Origin: Saprospiraceae bacterium
Lineage (GTDB): Bacteria > Bacteroidota > Bacteroidia > Chitinophagales > Saprospiraceae
Reading direction: 5' to 3'
DNA: 5,358 nt
Assembly (NCBI GenBank): GCA_947441325.1
Contig: CANETR010000187.1
Location: 1 to 5,358, forward strand
Under the pieces are notes generated by a model. The model ran no database searches. It saw nothing but the letters and a program-made list of their open reading frames with translations, and had not been told where the DNA came from. Shown here piece after piece: positions 1 through 5,358 of this stretch. Numbering within the stretch: position 1 is the first letter of the stretch; each line of letters opens with the position of its first letter. Position numbers and translations under genes: made by a program.

Positions 1-84
1 AATTCTCTGTACCCGATACAACCCGCTTTGGATGATAAGGCAATGCAGGTGGTAGATTATCTGCAGCGTATCAAACAGAAATAA
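1..84 (+). CDS. C-terminal end of an unidentified protein (5' truncated)
   Basis: The frame beginning at base 1 is open for 27 codons and stops at TAA 82-84. The visible tail begins N-S-L-Y-P-I-Q-P and ends with a probable amphipathic helix (DDKAMQVVDYLQRIKQK) that is lysine-rich at its end. A short proline-containing segment followed by an 'xxxVVDYLxxxK' helix resembles the C-terminus of many small c-type cytochromes. However, the haem-binding CxxCH would lie outside the window and no axial methionine can be placed with certainty, so this is only a guess and no function is assigned. The codon use and the clean stop, followed by an 88-base gap before the next start, support a real gene end. 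I see no clear terminator hairpin after it, so transcription could continue into the YceI gene. Confidence 0.6.
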   Translation, partial: NSLYPIQPALDDKAMQVVDYLQRIKQK

Positions 85-172
85 AATACGGATCTGAAAA
101 GCTGAACCATATTATTTATAATCTGTTATCTCTTGGCACAGACTTTGTCTCTTATCATAAAAATTGTATCCC

Positions 173-679
173 ATGAAAAATATCTTGACTTTAATTTCTC
201 TTGCGCTAATTTGCAATTTTGCAGTAGCTCAAAATTCCATAAAATTCCGCATTAAAAATGCCGGGATGACTACCAATGGCTATTTTGGCTATTTCAAACC
301 TTTAGTAAACTGGGACAAAGACAATCCCTCCAAATGTAAATTCATTGGTACTGTAGATGTTTCCTCAATAAATACTGCAAGTACAGCAAGAGACAAGCAT
401 TTAAAAAACGCCGATTTTTTTGATGTGGCTAAGTATCCAAATATGAAGTTTGAATCAACCTCAGTGACTATGGTTTCTGCAAATTTGGCGAAAATAACAG
501 GAAAGCTCAGCATTAAAGATGTTACAAAAACGGTAACCTTCGAAACCAGGGTTACTTATTCTGGCTCTAAAGTATCTTTCGATACCTCTTTACTTATCAA
601 TCGCCTCGATTACAATGTAGGCACTTCTAGCTGGACATTGGCAAACGATCTTTACATCGATTTACATATTGAAAAATAG
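173..679 (+). CDS. Secreted YceI-family lipid-binding-like protein
   Basis: This is a 168-residue protein, within the usual range for exported YceI proteins. Residues 1-19 form a Sec signal peptide: K2, a hydrophobic core (ILTLISLALI), and an A-V-A cleavage site before Q20. The mature part carries the family hallmarks in order: an N-terminal strand 'IKFRIKNAGM' leading into G-Y-F-G-Y-F; the central signature at about 71-95, with the core RDKHLKNADFFDVAKYP; 'GKLSIKDVTKTVTFE' at 110-124, matching the usual G-x-L-x-I-x-x-V-T-K; and a final 'NRLDYNVG' segment. Known YceI members fold as a lipocalin-like barrel that binds polyisoprenoid or other amphiphilic ligands, and the native role is mostly unclear. 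The ATG at 173 is preferred over an in-frame TTG at 164 because it gives a compact signal peptide. No Shine-Dalgarno sequence is present. A terminator follows 22 bases after the stop. Confidence 0.95.
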   Translation: MKNILTLISLALICNFAVAQNSIKFRIKNAGMTTNGYFGYFKPLVNWDKDNPSKCKFIGTVDVSSINTASTARDKHLKNADFFDVAKYPNMKFESTSVTMVSANLAKITGKLSIKDVTKTVTFETRVTYSGSKVSFDTSLLINRLDYNVGTSSWTLANDLYIDLHIEK

Positions 680-701
680 AAAAAGTATAATCATTATTAT
701 T

Positions 702-729
702 AAGGAGGCCATTCGCCTCCTTTTTTTTT
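702..729 (+). terminator. Intrinsic terminator of the YceI gene
   Basis: An 8-bp perfect stem, AAGGAGGC (702-709) with GCCTCCTT (715-722), closes a 5-base loop CATTC. The stem is G/C-rich in a very AT-rich context and is followed directly by a T run to 729. It starts 22 bases past the YceI stop codon. This is a textbook Rho-independent terminator and it separates YceI from the acyl-CoA dehydrogenase gene. Confidence 0.94.
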
Positions 730-750
730 GTTGCCAAAGAAAAATTATTC

Positions 751-760
751 CAAAATTTTG
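751..760. repeat. Perfect 10-base palindrome CAAAATTTTG
   Basis: The palindrome lies in the gap between the YceI terminator and the candidate promoter of the acyl-CoA dehydrogenase. Weak outer symmetry (AAAAATT on the left, AATTTTT on the right) extends it into an imperfect dyad of roughly 740-767. It could be an operator, but in AT-rich intergenic DNA such a palindrome can easily arise by chance. The sequence itself is certain; a function is not. Confidence 0.3.
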
Positions 761-775
761 AATTTTTCCTGATGC

Positions 776-810
776 TTGGGGCGAAAATTAAGGATATTAT
801 TCTAAATTTG
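776..810 (+). promoter_or_regulatory. Candidate Bacteroidota-type promoter for the acyl-CoA dehydrogenase
   Basis: TAAATTTG at 803-810 matches all six fixed positions of the Bacteroidota primary-sigma -7 element TAnnTTTG. A TTG at 776-778 could serve as the -33 element, but the 24-base spacer is somewhat longer than the usual 19-21, which lowers confidence. Transcription would start near 815-818 and leave an untranslated leader of about 100 bases. The position just after the upstream terminator and before 917 is sensible. Confidence 0.42.
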
Positions 811-916
811 TCTACTCCTAAAAACATCTGTAAACTACTTAAAACACTATAGTTCAGGCATTTTTAGTCAGTTCAATTTTTATCACAAAAATCAACAAAA
901 CTGTAAGTTTAAAATT

Positions 917-2713
917 ATGGAAACAAATGAATTGAAGCATGTCCTCAATGGTGGCGAATTTTTGGTGAATGAAGCAGATCCACAATATATGTTCATCATG
1001 GATGACATGACAGAGGAGCAGAATATGGTGTTAAATATGGTACGTGAATACATTGATAAAGAGGTGTTGCCACATGCTGCCCAAATTGAAAAACTCGATA
1101 CGGAACTCACCAAACAACTACTTCGCAAAGCTGGCGAATTGGGTATTCTGGGAACTTCTTTTCCTGAAGAATACGGCGGGTTTATGCAGGATTTCGAAAC
1201 CAATATGGCCATAACAGAGTATTTTGCAAAAACACGCTCCTTCTCTCTTTCCTACGGAGCGCATACAGGCATCGGAATGTTGCCAATTCTCTATTTTGGA
1301 ACTGAGGAACAAAAACAAAAATACCTCCCATCGCTGGTAGCAGGTGAAAAATTTGCCGCTTATTGTTTGACCGAACCTGGTTCAGGATCAGATGCTTTGG
1401 CTGCTAAAACCAAGGCAATTTTATCTGAAGATGGAAAGCATTATGTGCTGGATGGCCAAAAAATGTGGATTACCAATGCCGGATTTGCAGATATATTTGT
1501 CGTTTTTGCCCAGATCGATGGCGATAAATTTACTGGTTTTATTGTTGAACGTGCATGGGAAGGCATTAGCCTTGGCGCCGAGGAAGCTAAAATGGGTATC
1601 AAGGGTTCTTCAACCCGTCAGGTCTTCTTCGAAAACGTAAAAGTTCCTGTAGAAAATGTCTTGGGAGAAATTGGCAAAGGTCACAAAATTGCTTTCAATA
1701 TTTTGAACATCGGACGTATTAAATTGGCAGCAGGCGTTTTGGGTGGTGCTAAATTTATTATTGACCATTCTATCCAATATGCCAACGAGCGCAAGCAATT
1801 TGGTGTTTCTATCTCAAGTTTTGGAGCTATCAAACATAAATTGGCAGAGCAGGCCATCCGTACCTGGGTAACTGAGGCTGCTATGCATCGTGCAAGCCGC
1901 GCGATTGATCATGAGGAAAAAAGACTGAAAGATTCGGGCAAAACCTTGGCAGAATCACTACTTGGCGCTGCCGAAGAATATGCCATCGAATGCGCCTTGT
2001 TAAAAGTTAAAGGTTCAGAATGTTTGGATTATGTAGCAGATGAAGGCGTTCAGATTTATGGTGGCATGGGTTATTCCGAAGAGGCTCCCATGGCAGGCGC
2101 TTATCGCGACAGCCGTATCAACCGTATTTTTGAAGGCACCAACGAAATCAACCGCATGCTCAGTGTGGACATGCTCATGAAAAAAGCCATGCGCGGTCAG
2201 CTCGACCTCATGTCGCCTGCTATGGCCATCCAAAAAGAAATGACCTCGATGCCGGCATTTGGTGGCGGAGATACAGGCCTTTTAGGTACTGAAATGGATT
2301 ATGTTCGCAACATGAAAAAATGCTTCCTGGCTGTGGCCGGCCTTACGGTTCAAAACCTGATGATGGAGTTGCAAAAAGAACAGGAAATTTTGATGAATCT
2401 TTCAGACATGATGTCAGAAATTTACCTCTGCGAGTCGGCTATTCTTCGTACCAAAAAACTTGCTATTGTAAAAGGTGAAGGCTTTATCGGCGATAGAGTT
2501 GCTATGACACAGGTGTTTATTAACGATTCTATCGAGCGCCTCGCCGTTGCTGCCAAAAATGTAGCTGCTTCTTGGGCCGAGGGCGATAATCTGCGTATGC
2601 TCATGCTCGCTATCAAGCGCTACACCAAGCACGAATTTGTCAACACCAAAAATCTGCGCCGTCAGGTGGCCGATACTATGTTGGCAGCAGGTGCTTTCTG
2701 TTATAATGACTAG
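917..2713 (+). CDS. Acyl-CoA dehydrogenase, long form with VLCAD-like C-terminal extension
   Basis: This 598-residue FAD flavoprotein would catalyse alpha,beta-dehydrogenation of an acyl-CoA thioester, the first step of a beta-oxidation cycle, passing electrons to electron-transfer flavoprotein in the cytoplasm. The N-terminal helical domain (about 30-145) ends in the flavin/substrate signature YCLTEPGSGSDA (149-160). The central beta domain includes QKMWITNAG (181-189) and GIKGSSTRQVFFENVKVP (227-244). The C-terminal helical domain has ERKQFG (291-296), QIYGGMGYSEEAPM (379-392) and RIFEGTNEI (403-411), in which Glu406 aligns with the catalytic base of MCAD and VLCAD. About 170 further helical residues (430-598) correspond to the extra domain of VLCAD/ACAD9 and are absent from the ~380-residue short forms. 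The start at 917 keeps the family-typical leader 'GGEFLV'. No Shine-Dalgarno sequence is seen. The substrate chain length is not readable from sequence; long-chain is an inference from the architecture. It could alternatively act on branched or other acyl-CoAs. Confidence 0.96.
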   Translation: METNELKHVLNGGEFLVNEADPQYMFIMDDMTEEQNMVLNMVREYIDKEVLPHAAQIEKLDTELTKQLLRKAGELGILGTSFPEEYGGFMQDFETNMAITEYFAKTRSFSLSYGAHTGIGMLPILYFGTEEQKQKYLPSLVAGEKFAAYCLTEPGSGSDALAAKTKAILSEDGKHYVLDGQKMWITNAGFADIFVVFAQIDGDKFTGFIVERAWEGISLGAEEAKMGIKGSSTRQVFFENVKVPVENVLGEIGKGHKIAFNILNIGRIKLAAGVLGGAKFIIDHSIQYANERKQFGVSISSFGAIKHKLAEQAIRTWVTEAAMHRASRAIDHEEKRLKDSGKTLAESLLGAAEEYAIECALLKVKGSECLDYVADEGVQIYGGMGYSEEAPMAGAYRDSRINRIFEGTNEINRMLSVDMLMKKAMRGQLDLMSPAMAIQKEMTSMPAFGGGDTGLLGTEMDYVRNMKKCFLAVAGLTVQNLMMELQKEQEILMNLSDMMSEIYLCESAILRTKKLAIVKGEGFIGDRVAMTQVFINDSIERLAVAAKNVAASWAEGDNLRMLMLAIKRYTKHEFVNTKNLRRQVADTMLAAGAFCYND

Positions 2714-2731
2714 AATAACAACTAATTTATC

Positions 2732-2763
2732 AAAGGCTGTTCAAATTTTGGGCAGCCTTTTTT
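2732..2763 (+). terminator. Intrinsic terminator of the acyl-CoA dehydrogenase gene
   Basis: AAAGGCTG (2732-2739) pairs perfectly with CAGCCTTT (2753-2760) around a 13-base loop, and the T run continues through 2763. It lies 18 bases after the stop codon. The loop is larger than in the YceI terminator, but G/C pairs close the stem. It marks the end of this transcription unit ahead of the M16 peptidase gene. Confidence 0.88.
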
Positions 2764-2779
2764 GTCTTCTGAACAGCCT
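2734..2779. repeat. 10-bp inverted repeat sharing its left arm with the terminator
   Basis: AGGCTGTTCA (2734-2743) is the exact reverse complement of TGAACAGCCT (2770-2779). The left arm overlaps the left arm of the terminator stem, so the two hairpins cannot form together. The second hairpin can only form in RNA that has read past the T run, or in transcripts from the opposite strand, where no strong T run follows it. It may be a relic of a duplicated stem arm or a structure that protects read-through transcripts. Confidence 0.6.
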
Positions 2780-2880
2780 GCAATTTAAATTGTTACATTC
2801 AAGATAAAATTCAATTCAAAAATTTGTTAGGAAATTATAACTTTACATCTCAATCATACACAGTATTATAAAAATAACTT

Positions 2881-5358
2881 ATGAAATTTCATAACATCAG
2901 CAAACTGCTCGCAATTACCATACTTATTGTATTGTCATCGGGCTGTAAGACAAATCAAAAAATGAGTTACAAGTACAATTACGAAACGGTCGAAAACGAT
3001 CCATTAGGCACCAAAATTTATACCCTGAAAAACGGATTGAAAGTTTATATGAGCGTTTACAAGGACGCTCCAAGAATTCAGACTTACATTGCTACTCGTG
3101 CAGGTTCGAAAAATGACCCGGCCGATGCTACAGGTCTGGCTCACTACCTGGAGCACATGCTTTTTAAAGGCAGCAGTAAAATTGGTGCACTCGATTGGGA
3201 AAAAGAAAAAGTGCTTCTCAAAGAAATTTCTGACTTGTATGAAGAGCATTTCAAGGCTAATCCCGAGGACAGAAAAAAAATCTATGAAAAAATAGATGCC
3301 ATTTCCTTTCAGGCAGCAAAATTGGTTGCATCCAACGAATATGACAAGATGATTTCATCGCTTGGCGCAAAGGGCACCAATGCTTATACCTCATTAGACC
3401 AAACGGTTTATGTAAATGACATTCCCAGCAACGAGCTGGACAGATGGCTAAAGGTTGAATCGGAGCGATTCGGAGAACTTGTACTTCGCCTGTTCCACAC
3501 AGAATTGGAAACAGTTTACGAGGAGTTTAATATTGGTCAAAACAGCGATGGCAGAAAGGTTTTCCAAGCTTTCATGAGCGGTCTGTTGCCACAGCATCCA
3601 TATGGCACTCAAACGACCATTGGAACAGGAGAACATTTGAAGAGACCATCTATGGTAAAAATTCATGAGTATTTCCAAAATTACTATGTGCCAAATAATA
3701 TGGCTATTGTACTTGCCGGCGATTTCGACCCAGACAAGGCAGTTGAAATGATTGAAAAATATTTTGGCAACTACCAAAGTAAAGAAATACCAAAATTTGA
3801 ACTTAAAACTCAACCCGAAATTAAAGAACCTATTGTAAAAGAAGTTTTTGGCATCGAAAAATCGGTGGTGGATATGGGCTGGCGCCTACCTGGTGCCGGA
3901 ACCGAAGAAGCTATGTTGGGAGAATTGGTTTCAAATATCATGTCGAACGACAAAGCCGGTTTGGTTGATATCAATCTAGTGCAGAAACAGCTGGTTGGTG
4001 CCGATAGCTACACATTCTGCTGGTCGGCAAATGATTTTTCATTCTTCGGTTTTTATGCGATTCCACGTCCGGGTCAAAAATTGGAAGCCGTAAAAGATCT
4101 TTTTCTAGTAGAACTCGAAAAGGTACGCAAAGGTGAATTTGAAGATTGGATGATTGAAGCTGTTGTGACTGATTTGGAGTACAAAATGCAGAAATCGCTG
4201 GAGAACAATCAGGGGCGTGCCCAAATGATGCTTTCCTCTTTTATTGCCAATCAAAAATGGGCCAATGCTGTGTCCAAATATCGCAAGATGCGTTCAGTAA
4301 CAAAAGAGCAGGTTATGGAGTTTGTTAATAAACATCTCAAGCCTAGTAATTTTGTGGTGGTTTATAAGCGTGAGGGAGAAGATAAAGATATCATGAAGGT
4401 CGAAAAACCAAAAATTACACCTGTTGAACCACCAAAAGATACCATTTCAACTTACAGAGTTGAATTCGAAAAAATTCAGTCTCCAAGAACCTCTCCGCTT
4501 TTTGTCGATTTCAAAAAAAGCATTCAAAGTCAGAATTTAAGTAGTGGAGTTCGCTTAGATTATATCAAAAACGATAATAATCAGACATTCGAACTAAATT
4601 ATGTCCTGGACATGGGTTCTGATCAGGATAAGATTCTACCTATTGCCTTGCGTTATCTTAAATATCTCGGTACCGACAAGTACAGCCCCGAACAGCTACA
4701 GCAAGAATTTTTTAAATTGGGCGTATCATTCGATATTTTTGCCAGCAATGAGGTAACCTATGTTACGCTTCGTGGCCTAGATCGTTCTTTGGAAAAAGGT
4801 GTGGAACTTTTCGAACATATTCTGGCCAAAGCAGAACCAAATGCTGAAGCATTGAAAAACATGGTAGCTGAAATTAAAAAGGAGCGTGCCGATGCAAAAA
4901 AAGATAAGCGTCAGGTTTTACAAAATGCCATGTTTAACTATGCCCGTTATGGCAAAAGCTCTCCCTTTACTGATATTTTATCAAATGCCGAAATGGATGC
5001 TTTGACCGGTCGCCAATTGGTCAACAAAGTATCTGAATTGACAGCTTATAAGCACGATGTGTTCTATTTTGGTAGTCTAGAAATTGCCAAGGTTACTGAA
5101 ACATTGAATAAGCTGCACAAAATACCAACACAACTTAAAGATTATCCTAATCGCCCCGATTTCAAGGAACTCGATACCAAAGAAAACAAGGTGGTTTTTG
5201 TTTCCTTCCCTGAAATGACACAGGCCGAAATCATGATGGTTTCTAAGGGCACGCAAGGATTCGATTTACAGCAGGATATTATGAGCCAATTGTACAATGA
5301 GTATTTTGGATCGGGTCTTTCTTCAGTTGTTTTCCAGGAAATTCGCGAGAAAAGGGCC
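2881..5358 (+). CDS. M16-family (insulinase/pitrilysin-like) zinc peptidase lipoprotein, 3' truncated
   Basis: The frame is open from ATG 2881 to the window edge: 826 codons with no stop. Residues 1-22 are a lipoprotein signal: a hydrophobic core, then L-S-S-G-C with Cys22 as the lipidation site, implying a periplasm-facing or outer-membrane anchor. The first M16 domain has the inverted zinc motif HYLEH (His88, Glu91, His92) within GLAHYLEHMLFKGS, the segment GTNAYTSLDQTVYVNDIP (165-182), and downstream ELETVYEEFN (208-217), where Glu215 is the likely third zinc ligand (Glu214 is the alternative). The inactive partner domain follows (about 260-500; PNNMAIVLAGDF). A second M16 pair begins near 545. 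It has no HxxEH (LRYLKYL stands in its place), as is normal for the non-catalytic half. The last residues, IREKRA, match the conserved R-bearing motif of the final domain, usually 'IREKRGLAYS', so perhaps 130-160 residues are missing. The likely role is degradation of peptides in the envelope. No Shine-Dalgarno sequence or convincing promoter was found. Confidence 0.95.
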   Translation, partial: MKFHNISKLLAITILIVLSSGCKTNQKMSYKYNYETVENDPLGTKIYTLKNGLKVYMSVYKDAPRIQTYIATRAGSKNDPADATGLAHYLEHMLFKGSSKIGALDWEKEKVLLKEISDLYEEHFKANPEDRKKIYEKIDAISFQAAKLVASNEYDKMISSLGAKGTNAYTSLDQTVYVNDIPSNELDRWLKVESERFGELVLRLFHTELETVYEEFNIGQNSDGRKVFQAFMSGLLPQHPYGTQTTIGTGEHLKRPSMVKIHEYFQNYYVPNNMAIVLAGDFDPDKAVEMIEKYFGNYQSKEIPKFELKTQPEIKEPIVKEVFGIEKSVVDMGWRLPGAGTEEAMLGELVSNIMSNDKAGLVDINLVQKQLVGADSYTFCWSANDFSFFGFYAIPRPGQKLEAVKDLFLVELEKVRKGEFEDWMIEAVVTDLEYKMQKSLENNQGRAQMMLSSFIANQKWANAVSKYRKMRSVTKEQVMEFVNKHLKPSNFVVVYKREGEDKDIMKVEKPKITPVEPPKDTISTYRVEFEKIQSPRTSPLFVDFKKSIQSQNLSSGVRLDYIKNDNNQTFELNYVLDMGSDQDKILPIALRYLKYLGTDKYSPEQLQQEFFKLGVSFDIFASNEVTYVTLRGLDRSLEKGVELFEHILAKAEPNAEALKNMVAEIKKERADAKKDKRQVLQNAMFNYARYGKSSPFTDILSNAEMDALTGRQLVNKVSELTAYKHDVFYFGSLEIAKVTETLNKLHKIPTQLKDYPNRPDFKELDTKENKVVFVSFPEMTQAEIMMVSKGTQGFDLQQDIMSQLYNEYFGSGLSSVVFQEIREKRA

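Noticed and set aside
164..172. In-frame TTG upstream start for the YceI protein
   Set aside because: It adds only M-Y-P ahead of the ATG at 173. The ATG gives a standard signal peptide and there is no ribosome-binding site favouring the TTG.
627..827. Minus-strand 66-codon frame across the YceI gene end and terminator
   Set aside because: It runs through a clear terminator hairpin and T run, and its sequence is composition-driven with no start signal.
892..1318. Minus-strand open frames over the start of the acyl-CoA dehydrogenase
   Set aside because: They are antisense shadows of a strongly conserved coding region. The translations are low-complexity and Ser/Cys-rich with no family resemblance.
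2823..2845. Possible promoter for the M16 gene (TTTG 2823-2826 with TAACTTTA 2838-2845)
   Set aside because: The -7 match lacks the final G and the spacer is only 11 bases, far too short for a -33/-7 pair, so it was not listed as a feature.
3089..3295. Plus-strand 68-codon open frame overlapping the M16 gene
   Set aside because: It is an out-of-frame shadow. The M16 reading frame covers it with the catalytic HYLEH motif.
3448..3813. 121-codon open frame on the minus strand
   Set aside because: It lies wholly inside the M16 peptidase gene on the opposite strand, its translation shows no recognisable domain, and the + strand frame has clear conserved motifs throughout.
4600..4680. Loss of the zinc motif in the second M16 half, taken as possible gene decay
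   Set aside because: In single-chain M16 peptidases the second half normally lacks HxxEH, and the reading frame is intact, so this is the expected architecture and not a defect.

Overview
The window looks like an ordinary stretch of chromosome from a member of the Bacteroidota. The evidence is an AT-rich composition, no Shine-Dalgarno sequence ahead of any of the three complete starts, a match to the Bacteroidota -7 promoter motif (TAnnTTTG), and proteins whose closest remembered relatives are the Bacteroidota forms of their families. The phylum is fairly secure. I cannot name a genus.

Layout, all on the + strand: (1) the last 27 codons of an unidentified gene at 1-84; (2) a secreted YceI-family protein at 173-679, closed by a strong intrinsic terminator at 702-729; (3) a 237-base gap with a candidate promoter at 776-810; (4) a 598-residue acyl-CoA dehydrogenase at 917-2713, of the long form with a VLCAD/ACAD9-like C-terminal extension, closed by a second terminator at 2732-2763; (5) a 167-base gap; (6) a large M16 (insulinase/pitrilysin) zinc-peptidase lipoprotein that starts at 2881 and runs off the right edge after 826 codons without a stop. 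Coding density is high and no gene-free stretch exceeds 300 bases.

The two terminators separate the three main genes, so they look like independent transcription units and not one pathway operon. The acyl-CoA dehydrogenase is a cytoplasmic beta-oxidation enzyme. The YceI protein carries an export signal, and the M16 protein carries a lipoprotein signal and should be anchored in the envelope. I see no mobile element, tRNA, rRNA, CRISPR array or defence system, and no convincing sign of an undescribed system. The points most worth a second look are a helical insertion between the zinc-binding elements of the M16 peptidase and a pair of mutually exclusive hairpins at the terminator after the acyl-CoA dehydrogenase gene.
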